64,000 nt of DNA from Burkholderiales bacterium C2. Lineage in GTDB: Bacteria; Pseudomonadota; Gammaproteobacteria; Burkholderiales; Burkholderiaceae_C. The notes below the pieces were generated by a model that saw nothing but the letters and a program-made list of their open reading frames with translations, had not been told where the DNA came from and searched no databases. The position numbers and the translations under genes were made by a program. Where the stretch lies: assembly GCA_005503085.1 (NCBI GenBank), contig SCOI01000010.1, positions 159,074 to 223,073 on the forward strand, given 5' to 3'. Below are positions 36,716-46,491 of the stretch, one piece after another (the stretch's first letter is position 1; each line of letters begins with the position of its first letter).

Positions 36716-38767
36716 ATGTTTGATCGTTCTTCTGCGCCGCCGGGCGTCTACCCGCCACAGTTCGGGCCGGCCCAGACCTATAGCCTGGGCCCGGGCGCCG
36801 AGCTGCACGGCCGCAGCCCGGCGATGCGCCGCCGCATCAAGGTCTTTTTCGGCGTGTTCCTGCTGGCCCTGCTGATCGGCCAGGGCGCCAACTGGCTGCG
36901 CGCGCCGGTCTACCGCGCCCAGGCGCTGCTGCAGATCACGCCGGCCGGTGCGCCCGCCGCCACCGCTGCACCGGCCGACAACGCCAGGCAGGCGATGTTG
37001 CGCGAGGGCGAGTTGCTCGCCAGCCGCCCGCTGCTGGAGAAAGCACTGACCCGCTTACTGCCGCAGGGCTTCTTCACGCAGACCACGCCCGAGGCGGCGC
37101 TGAGCGCGATGCGCGAGATGCTGACGATCACCGAGCAGCCCGGATCGCAGCTGCTGCAGGTCCAGGTCCAGGCCCAGGCTGGCGATGCGGTGCTGGCGGC
37201 GCGCCTGGTCAACACCTTGGTCGAGGTCTATCGCGAGGAGCAAGGCCAGATCGGCCAGGCGGTGTCGGCTGCCCAGCTGAGCGATGCACGCGAGGCGCTG
37301 CGTGTGATCAGCGAGCGGGTCGAAGAAAAACGGCGGGCGCTGGAGGCTTACCGGCAGCGCAGCCAGATCATCTCGGGCGCGCGCGACGAGAGCCCGACGC
37401 TGTCGCGACTCAAGGGGCTGAACCAGTCGCTGAGCAGCGCCACCGAGCGCGAGGCCAGCGCGGCCGGCCGCGTGCGGGCGATCGAGCGCGCCCTTGCCGA
37501 GGGCCAGCGTCTGCCGCTGGGTCGTAACGGCGCCGCCCTCGCGGCCATCGAGCAGCGCCTGTCGCAGCAGCAGGAGAATCTGCGCGCGCTGGAGCGCCAG
37601 TTCACGCCGCAGTTCCTGGCGATGGACCCGGGCACCCGGGCGCTGAAGACCCGCATCGCCGATCTGCAACAGCAGCTCGAGACCGAGAGCGCGCGGGCGC
37701 AGCAGACCGCGCTGGCCGAGGCGCGCGAAGAGCAGTCCAGCAGCGCTGCGATGGTCGAACGTCTGCGCCAGCAACTGGCCAGCGACCAGCGTCAGGTGCA
37801 GACCCTGAACGTCCAGCTCGAGACCGCGCAGTCGATGACGGCCGAGCTGAACGGCCTGCAGCGCATGCAGCAGGAGGCGCAGCAGCAACTGCTCGCTATG
37901 CAGGCCAGCCAGACGGCCCGCCAACCCCGCCTGCTGGTGCTGGAGCCCGCCGCCTTGCCCATCAAGCCCTGGCTGCCGCACTACGGCCGCGACGCCGGCA
38001 TCGCGTTGGGCGCGGCCCTGCTGCTGGGCTTTCTGGCGGTCTGGTTCGTCGAGTTCTTCAACCGCGCGCCGCCGATGCCGGCGGCCTCGCCGACCGTGGT
38101 GCTGAATCAACCCTGGATGGGCCTGTCCGCCGCCGAGCCGCCACCGACGCTGAGCGCAGCGGCCCCGCCGCTGGCGCTGGAGGCCGGCAGCACACCCCTG
38201 CCTCGCGAACTCGCGCCGCACGAGGTCGCCGGCCTGCTGGAGAACGCCTCGACCGAGCAGCGCGCCCTGCTCAGCGCGCTGCTGACCGGCCTCAGCAGCG
38301 CCGAGACGGCCGCGCTGCAGCTGGTCCATATTGATCTCGATGCCGACCTGCTGCATGTGCCCGGCGAGCAGGGCCGCAGCCTGCCGCTGCCGACCCAGTT
38401 GCGGCAGTTCGCGCAAGAGCGCCGCGCGGCCGCCGACGCGCCGAGCGCGGCCGGCCACGAGGCCTTGTTCATGACACCCGAGGGCTGGCCGCTGGGTGCT
38501 GCCGCCATCGAGGCCGCAGCCATCGCCGCCGCCCACGACGCACAGCTGGCGCGACCGCAGACCGTCACGGCCGACTGCCTGCGCCACAGCTATATCGCCT
38601 TCATCGTGCGCCAGGGCCTGCGCTTCGCAGAGTTGCCCCAGGTGGTCGGGCGACTCAGCCCCGAGCTCCTGAATGCGCTGTCCGAGCTGCTGCCCGACGG
38701 GCGGCGCGTCCCGCTGGAGGCCATCGAGCGGTTGATGCCGCAGGTGCGCCCGCGCCAGCTGGCCTGA
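36716..38767 (+). CDS. Wzz/GumC-like membrane protein fused to an inactive tyrosine-recombinase-like domain
   Basis: A 683-residue protein. Membrane helices at about 43-62 and 427-449 flank a periplasmic region with a long coiled coil (about 180-400, many Gln/Glu/Arg), the layout of polysaccharide co-polymerases. After a proline-rich linker, residues about 493-683 follow the tyrosine-recombinase catalytic fold: TPLPRELAPHEVAGLL, LLTGLSSAETAALQL, HIDLDADLLHVPG, DCLRHSYIAFIVRQGL, VVGRLSPE. Catalytic residues are lost: Ser527 for ArgI, Asp620 for the first His, Arg646 for the LGH His, and no Tyr nucleophile; Arg623 remains. GGAGG lies nine bases before the ATG. Function unknown; no polysaccharide genes are adjacent. 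Confidence 0.78.
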   Translation: MFDRSSAPPGVYPPQFGPAQTYSLGPGAELHGRSPAMRRRIKVFFGVFLLALLIGQGANWLRAPVYRAQALLQITPAGAPAATAAPADNARQAMLREGELLASRPLLEKALTRLLPQGFFTQTTPEAALSAMREMLTITEQPGSQLLQVQVQAQAGDAVLAARLVNTLVEVYREEQGQIGQAVSAAQLSDAREALRVISERVEEKRRALEAYRQRSQIISGARDESPTLSRLKGLNQSLSSATEREASAAGRVRAIERALAEGQRLPLGRNGAALAAIEQRLSQQQENLRALERQFTPQFLAMDPGTRALKTRIADLQQQLETESARAQQTALAEAREEQSSSAAMVERLRQQLASDQRQVQTLNVQLETAQSMTAELNGLQRMQQEAQQQLLAMQASQTARQPRLLVLEPAALPIKPWLPHYGRDAGIALGAALLLGFLAVWFVEFFNRAPPMPAASPTVVLNQPWMGLSAAEPPPTLSAAAPPLALEAGSTPLPRELAPHEVAGLLENASTEQRALLSALLTGLSSAETAALQLVHIDLDADLLHVPGEQGRSLPLPTQLRQFAQERRAAADAPSAAGHEALFMTPEGWPLGAAAIEAAAIAAAHDAQLARPQTVTADCLRHSYIAFIVRQGLRFAELPQVVGRLSPELLNALSELLPDGRRVPLEAIERLMPQVRPRQLA

Positions 38768-38889
38768 TCCGCCCGCGGCCACCAATAACCCCAGGCTTTG
38801 CACTGCTTAAGGCGCGGCAGCGGGCGCGCATCCAGGCCCGCCGCGATCATGGCGACCGTTTCGTTCACCAACCAGACTGGAGAGTTTTC

Positions 38890-39861
38890 ATGCTGAATCG
38901 GCGATCTTTTCTCGGGGCAGGCCTGGCCACCACGGCGGTCTACAGCGCCGGCTCGTTCATCCCCGTCTGGGCCCAGAACGCGCCGAACCTCGGCATGCCC
39001 AGCATCGCCAATCCCGGCTTTCTGAAGACCAAGGTCGGCGATGTCGAGGTGATCGCGCTGCTGGACGGCGTGACCCGCCGCCCGCTGGGCGAGGAGTTCG
39101 TCAAGAACGCGCCGCTGGCCGAGGTACGCGCCCTGCTGGCCTCGCAAGGCCTGGGCACCGACTACATCGACGTGCCCTACACGCCCTTCCTGATCGTGGC
39201 CGGCGGCCGCCGCATCCTGATGGACACCGGCCTGGGCGAATTCGGCGGGCCGACCACCGGCAAGCTGCTGGAGCAGCTGCGCGCCGCCGGCTTCCAGCCC
39301 GGCGATATCGACACGGTGCTGATCTCGCACTACCACGGCGACCATATCAACGGCCTGCGCAACAAGGCCGGTGACTACGTCTTCCCCAAGGCCAAGGTGA
39401 TGGTGCCTGCCGCCGAGCATGCCTTCTGGATGGACGACGCCAAGATGGCCGCCGCCCCCGAGGGCATGAAGGGGGCGTTCAACAATGTGCGCCGCACCTT
39501 CGCCCAGATGCCTGCCGAGATGCTGCAGCGCTTCGAGGCCGGCGCCGAGGTCGCACCGGGCATACGCTCGATCGCGGCCTACGGCCACACGCCCGGCCAC
39601 ACGCTGTTCCAGCTGCAGTCCGCCGGCCAGAGCTTCTTCTATGTGGCCGACCTGACCAATGTGCCGGCCTTGTTCGCCCGCAACCCGGACTGGGCCGTCA
39701 CCTTCGATATGGACGCCGAGGCCGCCCGCAAGGTGCGCCGCGAGATGTTCCAGCGCATCGTCGACGGCCAGGCCCTGCTGGGCGGCTTCCACTTCCCCTT
39801 CCCCGCACTGGGCCGCATGGCCGCCAGCGGCAAGGGCTACGCCTTCCAGCCGATCGCCTGA
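38890..39861 (+). CDS. Exported metallo-beta-lactamase-fold hydrolase
   Basis: A 323-residue zinc hydrolase. The N-terminus NRRSFLGAGLATTAV is a Tat signal (RRxFL), so it is folded before export. The metal motif is SHYHGDHINGL (HxHxDH) near residues 143-153, with further ligands at GHTPGH and in the FHFPFPALG end. GGAGAG lies before the ATG. It belongs to the broad MBL-fold group with lactonase and esterase members; substrate not assignable. Single-gene unit, convergent with the BaeR-like gene. Confidence 0.9.
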   Translation: MLNRRSFLGAGLATTAVYSAGSFIPVWAQNAPNLGMPSIANPGFLKTKVGDVEVIALLDGVTRRPLGEEFVKNAPLAEVRALLASQGLGTDYIDVPYTPFLIVAGGRRILMDTGLGEFGGPTTGKLLEQLRAAGFQPGDIDTVLISHYHGDHINGLRNKAGDYVFPKAKVMVPAAEHAFWMDDAKMAAAPEGMKGAFNNVRRTFAQMPAEMLQRFEAGAEVAPGIRSIAAYGHTPGHTLFQLQSAGQSFFYVADLTNVPALFARNPDWAVTFDMDAEAARKVRREMFQRIVDGQALLGGFHFPFPALGRMAASGKGYAFQPIA

Positions 39862-39889
39862 GCGCGGCGGCCGTCAACCGCCGTCGCTC
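39860..39889. terminator. Hairpin between convergent genes
   Basis: GAGCGCGGCGG (39860-39870) pairs with CCGCCGTCGCTC (39878-39889), an 11-pair stem with one bulged T and a seven-base loop, overlapping both stop codons. No T-run on either side, so it would be a weak or factor-assisted terminator for both genes. Confidence 0.4.
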
Positions 39890-40607
39890 AACCGTCATAG
39901 CGGTAGCCGACGCCGTAAATCGCCCGGATGCAGTCGGGCTCGGCCTCGGCCTGCTCCAGCTTGCGGCGCAGGTTCTTGATGTGGCTGTCGACCGCGCGGT
40001 CGGTGACCGCGCGCTGCTCGTCATGCAACCGGTCCAGCAGCGCATCGCGCGAGAACACCCGGCCCGGCGCGCTGGACAGGGTCTTCAAGAGGCGGAACTC
40101 GATCGGCGTCAGGTCCAGCGAGCGGCCCTTGAACCAGGCGCGGTAGCCCTCGTCGTCGATCTGCAGCGCGGCCGCCGGCCCGGCGTCGCCGGGATGGCTG
40201 CGGACGCGGCTGCGGCGCAGGATGGCCTTGACGCGGGCGACGATCTCGCGCGGGCTGAACGGGGTCTTGCTGATGTAGTCGTCGGCGCCCAGCTCCAGGC
40301 CCAGCAGACGATCCGCCTCCTCGACCCGCGCAGTCAGCATCACGATGGGCACATCGCTGAACGTGCGCAGTTCGCGGCAGATGTCCAGCCCGTCGCGGCC
40401 CGGCAGCATCAGGTCGAGCAGGATCAGATCGTGGCGCCGCGCCTGGTAGGCCGGCACCGCCTCGCGGCCGTCGGCCAGGCACTCGGGCAGATGGCCGGCG
40501 GCGCGCAGATAGTCGCTGAGCAGGGCCGCCATCTTGGGCTCGTCCTCGACCACCAGGATGCGGGCGGCGTCGGCAGGCAGCCAGGGCTTGTTGTCCATCA
40601 CCGTCAT
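39888..40607 (-). CDS. baeR: OmpR-family response regulator, BaeR-like
   Basis: A 239-residue regulator from the ATG at 40607, which overlaps the kinase stop by four bases. The receiver has [14 protein letters not shown], phospho-Asp in [13 protein letters not shown] and a winged-helix output ([26 protein letters not shown]). The text resembles BaeR, which controls efflux and envelope stress. One oddity: the conserved Lys-Pro pair reads SKTPFSPRE, with a Thr inserted between Lys and Pro, at the site that normally forms a cis peptide bond. An RND efflux operon lies on the far side of the kinase. Confidence 0.88.
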   Translation of the reverse strand: MTVMDNKPWLPADAARILVVEDEPKMAALLSDYLRAAGHLPECLADGREAVPAYQARRHDLILLDLMLPGRDGLDICRELRTFSDVPIVMLTARVEEADRLLGLELGADDYISKTPFSPREIVARVKAILRRSRVRSHPGDAGPAAALQIDDEGYRAWFKGRSLDLTPIEFRLLKTLSSAPGRVFSRDALLDRLHDEQRAVTDRAVDSHIKNLRRKLEQAEAEPDCIRAIYGVGYRYDG

Positions 40608-42001
40608 CCGGCCGTGGCCTGCGGCAGGCGTATCGTCATCCACAAGCCGCCCAGTGGCGAGGGCTTCGCGTCGATGCGGCCGTCATGGGCCTCGACGATG
40701 CGCCGGCAGATGGTCAGGCCCAGGCCGGCGCCGCCGCTGTTGCGGTTGCGCGAGGGATCGACACGGAAGAAGCGGTCGAAGATGCGCGTCAGGTGCTCGG
40801 CCCCGACACCCGGCGCCGAGTCCATCACATCGATCAAGACCTGACCCTCTTCGGCGCGCGCCGCGATGCGCAGCAGGCCACCGGCCTCGGTGTAGCGGCA
40901 GCTGTTCTCCAGCAGATTGTTGAACAGCTGCTGCAGCCGGCGCTCGTCGGCGAACACCGTCAGCGGCGCTTCGGGCAGCTCCAGCTGCAGCTTCAGGCCG
41001 CTGGCCGCCAGGCGCTCGCCGAAGGCGCCGGCCGTCTGTTGCAGTGGCCCGGCCAGGTCGACATCGGCCTTGCGGTAGGCCAGCGCGCCCACATCGGCCA
41101 GCGAGAGCTCGTAGAGATCGTTGACCAGCTTGTTCAGCGTCGCGACCTCGGCCTGCAGCGAGCGCAGCGAGGCCTGGTCCAGCGTGCGAACGCCGTCCTC
41201 CAGCGCCTCCAGCTCGCCGTGCAGCACGCCCAGCGGCGTGCGCAGCTCATGCGAGACATCGGCCATGAACTCGCGCCGCATCTGCTCATTGCGCTGCAGC
41301 GTATGGGCCAGGCGGTTGAAGTCGGCCGCCAGCTGGCCGACCTCGTCGCGCGAGCGCACATCGACCCGGGTCTCGTAGTCGCCGGCCGCCAGCCGGTGGG
41401 TGGCGGCGGCGACGCGCTTGACCGGCGTCAGCAGCCGGCGCGAGGCCCAGGCCGCGATCGCGGCGGCCATCAGCGTGGCACCCAGGCCCACGGCCCAGCT
41501 GGCACGGGTCTGACCATCCTCGAAACGCCGCTCGGCCGCCGAGCTGGCATTCTCGAAGGGCGCCATCGCCAGCCAGCCTACGGTGGCGCCATCGACCACG
41601 ATGGCGCGCTCCACCGCATTGATAGCCGGCCCGGGAAAGCCGGCCAGGCGCCGGCGCTGGGCGTCGTACAGCGTGAAGCGGCGCGTCGCGCCGGTCAGGT
41701 CGGAGACGGTCGGCGGCAGCTTGCCCTGGGCCGGCCGCGTGCCGTCATCGCCCGGCAGGGGCCGCAGCAACCGATGCCAGAGATCGGGCTGCTTGATCAG
41801 GAACTCCCAGCTGCCATGGGTCCGGTAGCCGGCCGCGACACTGGGCACGGCCTGATCCAGGCGCAGCACCGCCTGCTCGTTCAGATAGCCCAGGAAGCCG
41901 CGGTTCAGATTGATGTGCGCGGCCACGCCCATCGCGATCGCGACAGCGACGGCCGTCGTCAGCACGGCGGCAAACAGCTTGGCGGTAATGCTTAAGGGCA
42001 T
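40604..42001 (-). CDS. baeS: Sensor histidine kinase, BaeS-like
   Basis: A 465-residue membrane kinase. Helix 1 is at about residues 8-30, a periplasmic sensor of about 130 residues follows, helix 2 is near 165-185 ([17 protein letters not shown]), then HAMP (about 190-245), HisKA with the H-box [19 protein letters not shown] and HATPase with [13 protein letters not shown]. The H-box region closely resembles E. coli BaeS. It is cotranscribed with the BaeR-like regulator and divergent from the RND efflux operon, which is the probable target. Confidence 0.9.
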   Translation of the reverse strand: MPLSITAKLFAAVLTTAVAVAIAMGVAAHINLNRGFLGYLNEQAVLRLDQAVPSVAAGYRTHGSWEFLIKQPDLWHRLLRPLPGDDGTRPAQGKLPPTVSDLTGATRRFTLYDAQRRRLAGFPGPAINAVERAIVVDGATVGWLAMAPFENASSAAERRFEDGQTRASWAVGLGATLMAAAIAAWASRRLLTPVKRVAAATHRLAAGDYETRVDVRSRDEVGQLAADFNRLAHTLQRNEQMRREFMADVSHELRTPLGVLHGELEALEDGVRTLDQASLRSLQAEVATLNKLVNDLYELSLADVGALAYRKADVDLAGPLQQTAGAFGERLAASGLKLQLELPEAPLTVFADERRLQQLFNNLLENSCRYTEAGGLLRIAARAEEGQVLIDVMDSAPGVGAEHLTRIFDRFFRVDPSRNRNSGGAGLGLTICRRIVEAHDGRIDAKPSPLGGLWMTIRLPQATAG

Positions 42002-42109
42002 GGGCTCAGGGACATGGGCCTCGGTCCGTGAAGATTAGCGCCTATCGCTGCGGCGCCGGCAAGCCATGCCCGTGCATCGCCCCGGTCTTCAAGCTCTCTC
42101 CACATTTGT

Positions 42110-42128
42110 GGTGCAGCATAGTTGCACC
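42110..42128. promoter_or_regulatory. Inverted repeat upstream of the RND efflux operon
   Basis: GGTGCA (42110-42115) and TGCACC (42123-42128), a perfect six-base inverted repeat with a seven-base spacer, 19 bases before the adaptor ATG. Possible operator; no known box is recognised. Confidence 0.35.
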
Positions 42129-42146
42129 GCCTATTGCAGAGAATCC

Positions 42147-43343
42147 ATGAAGCCTTCCGCCATCCTGGTCCGTGCTGGCAGCGCGACCGCGCTCGCCGCC
42201 CTGCTGCTGCTTGTCGGCTGTGGCAAGAACGACAAGCCCGCCGCGGCAGCGCAGCCGCCCCAGGTGGGTGTGCACCAGGTCCAGGCCCAGCGCCATGTCT
42301 TCAGCACCGAGCTGCCGGGCCGCACCAGCGCCCGCCAGATTGCCGAGATCCGGCCCCAGGTTGGCGGCATCCTGCAGCGCCGCCTGTTCGAGGAGGGCGC
42401 GACGGTCAAGGCCGGCCAGCCGCTCTACCAGATCGACCCGGCCAGCTACCAAGCCGCCGTCGCCAGCGCCCAGGCCACGCTGGCCAAGGCCGAAGCCAGC
42501 CTGAACTCGGCCCGCGTGACCGCCCAGCGCAATGGCGAGCTGGCCAAGCTCGGGGCCCTGAGCCAGCAGCTCAGCGATGACAGCCAGGCCGCGTTGCAGC
42601 AGGCCGAGGCCGAGCTGGCCGTGGCCCGCGCCGCGCTGCAGAGCGCCCGCATCAATCTCGAGCGCACCCGCATCACGGCACCGATCTCCGGGCGCGTCGA
42701 GCTCTCCAGCGTGACGCCCGGCTCCTTGCTGATCGCCAACCAAGCCGAGGCACTGACCACGGTGCAGCAGCTCGACCCGCTCTACGTCGACATCGTCCAG
42801 TCCAGCAGCGAGCTGCTGCGCCTCAAGCGCGAGCTGGCCGACGGCAGCCAGCAGGCCGCAGGCAAGGCGGGTGAGGCGCCGATCCGGCTGCTGCTGGAAG
42901 ACGGCAGCGCCTATCCGCATGCCGGCCGCCTGCAGTTCAGCGGCGTCACGGTCAACCGCGGCACCGGCGCCGTGACGCTGCGCGCGCTGGTGCCCAATCC
43001 CGAGGGCCTGCTGATGCCCGGCATGTATGTGCGCGCGCTGGTACAGACCGGCGTCAAGGAGCAGGCGATCCTGGTACCGCAGCAAGGCATTGCTCGCGCG
43101 CCCAATGGCGAGGCCTCTGCCCTGGTGGTCGGTGCCGACAACATCGTCGAGCGCCGCGCCGTCACCGTGGACCGGGCAGTCGGCAACCGCTGGCAGGTCA
43201 CCGCCGGGCTGAAGGCCGGCGAGCGCATCGTCATCGACGGCCTGCAGCGAGCCAAGGTCGGTGCCGCAGTACGGCCGCTGACGGTCGAGCCGGCCGAACC
43301 GGGTGCAAGCGCCCCGGCAGCCGCCTCCGCAGCACGCAGCTGA
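42147..43343 (+). CDS. RND efflux periplasmic adaptor (AcrA/MexA type)
   Basis: A 398-residue membrane-fusion protein. A lipoprotein signal ends LLVGC with Cys25, so the mature protein is anchored by lipid. The biotinyl-like and hairpin regions are visible: AEIRPQVGGILQRRLFEEG, a coiled-coil hairpin about 95-170, NLERTRITAPISGRVELS and PGMYVRALV. It links the inner-membrane pump to the outer-membrane channel. It is the first gene of a three-gene operon; a BaeSR pair is divergent. Confidence 0.95.
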   Translation: MKPSAILVRAGSATALAALLLLVGCGKNDKPAAAAQPPQVGVHQVQAQRHVFSTELPGRTSARQIAEIRPQVGGILQRRLFEEGATVKAGQPLYQIDPASYQAAVASAQATLAKAEASLNSARVTAQRNGELAKLGALSQQLSDDSQAALQQAEAELAVARAALQSARINLERTRITAPISGRVELSSVTPGSLLIANQAEALTTVQQLDPLYVDIVQSSSELLRLKRELADGSQQAAGKAGEAPIRLLLEDGSAYPHAGRLQFSGVTVNRGTGAVTLRALVPNPEGLLMPGMYVRALVQTGVKEQAILVPQQGIARAPNGEASALVVGADNIVERRAVTVDRAVGNRWQVTAGLKAGERIVIDGLQRAKVGAAVRPLTVEPAEPGASAPAAASAARS

Positions 43344-43356
43344 GCGCGGCAGCACC

Positions 43357-46300
43357 ATGGCACGCTTCTTCATCGACCGCCCGATCTTCGCCTGGGTCAT
43401 CGCCATCGTCATCATGCTGGCGGGCGCCCTGTCCATCCATCTGCTGCCGCTGGAGCAATACCCCGACATCGCGCCGACGCGCATCTCGATCAATGCCAGC
43501 TATACCGGCGCCTCGGCCCAGACCATCGAGGACTCGGTGACGCAGATCATCGAGCAGCGCCTCAAAGGGCTGGACCGGCTGGTCGCGATGGAGTCCAGCA
43601 GCAGCAGCTCGGGCTCGGCCAGCGTGCGACTGAGCTTCGAGGCCGGCACCGACCCTGATGTGGCCCAGATGCAGGTGCAGAACAAACTGCAGCAGGCGCT
43701 GTCGCAACTGCCGCAGTCGGTGCAAGACCGCGGCGTCTCGGTCACCAAGGCCGGCACCGATCTGCTGATGGTCGTGTCCCTGGTCTCCGAGGACGGACGG
43801 CTCAGCGCTACCGATCTGGGCGACTACATCAGCAGCGGCCTGCAGGATGTGATCAGCCGCATCGACGGCGTCGGCGACGTCAGCATCCAGGGCACCGGCT
43901 ACGCGATGCGCATCTGGTTGGATCCGGCGCGGCTCAACCAGTACGCGCTGATGCCTTCGGACGTCCGGGCCGCCCTGATCGCGCAGAACACCGAGGTCTC
44001 GGCCGGCCAGATCGGTGCGCTGCCAGCTCCTCCTGGCCAGCAGCTCAACGCTACCATCACCGCGCGCAGCAAGCTGCAGACGGTGGAGCAGTTCCAGAAC
44101 GTGGTGCTGAAGGCCGGCAGCGACGGCGCCGTGGTGCGCATCGGCGATGTGGCCCGGGTCGAGCTGGGCAGCGAGAGCTACACGACACGTGCCCGCCTGG
44201 CCGGCAAGACTGCGGCAGGCATGGTGATCTTCCTGGCCACCGGTGCCAATGCGTTGCAGACGGCGGACGCGATCCGCGCCAAGCTGGCGGAGCTGCAGCC
44301 CTTCTTCCCGGCCGGCGTCAAGGCGGTGGTGAGCTTTGACACCACGCCTTTTGTCGAAGTGTCGATCAAGGGCGTGGTCCAGACCCTGATCGAGGCCATG
44401 GTGCTGGTCGTGGCCATCATGTATCTGTTCATGCAGAACCTGCGCGCTACGCTGATCCCGGCGATCGCGGTGCCGGTGGTGCTGCTGGGCACTTTCGGCA
44501 TCCTGGCCGCCTTCGGCTACTCGATCAACACCTTGACGATGTTCGGCCTGGTGCTGGCGATCGGTCTGCTGGTCGATGACGCCATCGTCGTGGTCGAGAA
44601 CGTCGAGCGGCTGATGAGCGAGCAAGGCCTGAGCCCGCTGGAGGCGACAAGACAGTCGATGGGCGAGATCACCGGCGCACTGGTCGGCATTGCACTGGTG
44701 CTGTCGGCGGTGTTCATCCCGATGGCTTTCTTCGGCGGCTCAACCGGCGTGATCTACCGCCAGTTCTCGATCACCATCGTCTCGGCGATGTTGCTGTCGG
44801 TGCTGGTCGCAATGACTCTGACACCGGCGCTGTGCGCCACCCTGCTCAAGCCGGTGGCCAAGGGCGAACACCACCATCCGGGCGGCCTGCTCGGGCCGGT
44901 GCTGGGTCGCTTCTTCGACGGTTTCAATCGCTTCTTTGATCGCAATGCCGCTCGCTACGAGCACGGCGTCGGCGGCCTGCTCAAGCGGGGGGGGCGCAGC
45001 CTGCTGGTCTATGCGCTGCTGCTGGGCGCGGCCGCCCTGCTCTATCAGCGCCTGCCCACCTCCTTCCTGCCCGAAGAGGATCAAGGCACCTTGCAGATCC
45101 AGGTCCGCACGCCGCCGGGCACGACGGCCGAGCGCCTGCGCGGCTCGATGGACATCATCGAGGCCTACCTGGCCCAGCAAAAAGATGTGATGTTCTACAA
45201 CCTCGTGACCGGCCAGGGCGGCGACCAGGGCACCGGCCAGGGCTTCATCCGGCTGCGCCCCTGGGACGAACGCGGCGGCCCGGGTCAGAGCGCGGCCGAA
45301 CTGGCCCGCCGCATGAGCAATGATCTGCAACGCCAGGTGCGCGATGCCCAGGTATTTTTGCTGCTGCCACCGGCCGTGCGCGGCCTGGGCGCCAATGCCG
45401 GCTTCGAGATCCAGTTGCAGGACCTGGGCGGCCTCGGCCCGGCCGCACTGGCCGCCGCGCGCGACAAGTTCCTGGAGCTGGCCAATGCCCGCCCCGAGCT
45501 CTCGCGGGTGCGCAACAACAATCTGGGCGAGACCCCGCAGTTCCATATCCAGATCGATGACCGCCGGGCCGGCGCGCTGGGTGTGCCCACCGCCGCAATC
45601 AATGACACGCTGTCCAGCGCGATGGGCGGCAGCTATGTCAACGACTTCATCGATCGCGGCCGGGTCAAGCGCGTCTACATCCAGGGCGATGCGGCCTACC
45701 GCATGGAGCCCGAGAGCATCAAGCACTGGTATGTACGCAACAACGCCGGCGAGATGGTGCCGTTCTCGGCCTTCGCCAGCGCGAGCTGGAAGTCGGGGCC
45801 GCGCGAGCTCAAGCGCTTCAACGGCATGTCGGCCTACGAGCTGATCGGCGACGCGGCACCGGGCGTCAGCTCGGGCACCGCGATGGCCATCATCGAGGAC
45901 ATCATGCGCGAGATGCCCGAGGGCATAGGCTTCGAATGGGCCGGTCGTTCCTACCAGGAGCGGTTGTCGGGCTCGCAGGCTCCGGCCCTCTATGCGATCT
46001 CCATCCTGTTCGTGTTCCTGTGCCTGGCGGCGCTGTACGAGAGCTGGTCGGTGCCCTTTTCGGTCATGCTGGTCGTGCCGCTAGGCATTCTGGGCGCGCT
46101 GATCGCCAGCACCCTGGGCGGGCAGAACAACGATGTCTATTTCCAGGTCGGGCTGCTGACCACGGTGGGCCTGTCGGCCAAGAACGCGATCCTGATCGTC
46201 GAGTTCGCCAAGACCTTGGAGGGACAAGGCATGGGCCTGATCGAGGCGACGCTGAAGGCGGCACGCCAGCGCCTGCGCCCCATCCTGATGACCTCCCTGG

Positions 46301-46491
46301 CCTTTATGTTCGGCGTGTTGCCGCTGGCCCTGGCTAGCGGTGCGGGCTCGGGCAGCCAGCGCTCGATCGGCTTCGGCGTGCTCGGCGGCATGGCCAGCGC
46401 CACAGTGTTGGGCATCTTCTTCGTGCCCATCTTCTATGTGCTGATACGCGGCTTCTTCGCGCGCCGCGCTCGCCAAGGAGTGCAGGCATGA
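43357..46491 (+). CDS. RND efflux pump, inner-membrane subunit (AcrB/MexB type)
   Basis: A 1044-residue proton-driven drug exporter of normal length, from ATG 43357. Features: MARFFIDRPIFAWVIAI start, proton-relay Asp-Asp in GLLVDDAIVVVENVER near residue 407, the Lys in LSAKNAILIVEFAK near 940, and GYAMRIWLDP in the pore domain. About 12 membrane helices in the 1+5+1+5 pattern. Expected cargo is hydrophobic drugs or solvents. It starts 13 bases after the adaptor stop and overlaps the channel gene by four bases. Confidence 0.97.
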   Translation: MARFFIDRPIFAWVIAIVIMLAGALSIHLLPLEQYPDIAPTRISINASYTGASAQTIEDSVTQIIEQRLKGLDRLVAMESSSSSSGSASVRLSFEAGTDPDVAQMQVQNKLQQALSQLPQSVQDRGVSVTKAGTDLLMVVSLVSEDGRLSATDLGDYISSGLQDVISRIDGVGDVSIQGTGYAMRIWLDPARLNQYALMPSDVRAALIAQNTEVSAGQIGALPAPPGQQLNATITARSKLQTVEQFQNVVLKAGSDGAVVRIGDVARVELGSESYTTRARLAGKTAAGMVIFLATGANALQTADAIRAKLAELQPFFPAGVKAVVSFDTTPFVEVSIKGVVQTLIEAMVLVVAIMYLFMQNLRATLIPAIAVPVVLLGTFGILAAFGYSINTLTMFGLVLAIGLLVDDAIVVVENVERLMSEQGLSPLEATRQSMGEITGALVGIALVLSAVFIPMAFFGGSTGVIYRQFSITIVSAMLLSVLVAMTLTPALCATLLKPVAKGEHHHPGGLLGPVLGRFFDGFNRFFDRNAARYEHGVGGLLKRGGRSLLVYALLLGAAALLYQRLPTSFLPEEDQGTLQIQVRTPPGTTAERLRGSMDIIEAYLAQQKDVMFYNLVTGQGGDQGTGQGFIRLRPWDERGGPGQSAAELARRMSNDLQRQVRDAQVFLLLPPAVRGLGANAGFEIQLQDLGGLGPAALAAARDKFLELANARPELSRVRNNNLGETPQFHIQIDDRRAGALGVPTAAINDTLSSAMGGSYVNDFIDRGRVKRVYIQGDAAYRMEPESIKHWYVRNNAGEMVPFSAFASASWKSGPRELKRFNGMSAYELIGDAAPGVSSGTAMAIIEDIMREMPEGIGFEWAGRSYQERLSGSQAPALYAISILFVFLCLAALYESWSVPFSVMLVVPLGILGALIASTLGGQNNDVYFQVGLLTTVGLSAKNAILIVEFAKTLEGQGMGLIEATLKAARQRLRPILMTSLAFMFGVLPLALASGAGSGSQRSIGFGVLGGMASATVLGIFFVPIFYVLIRGFFARRARQGVQA

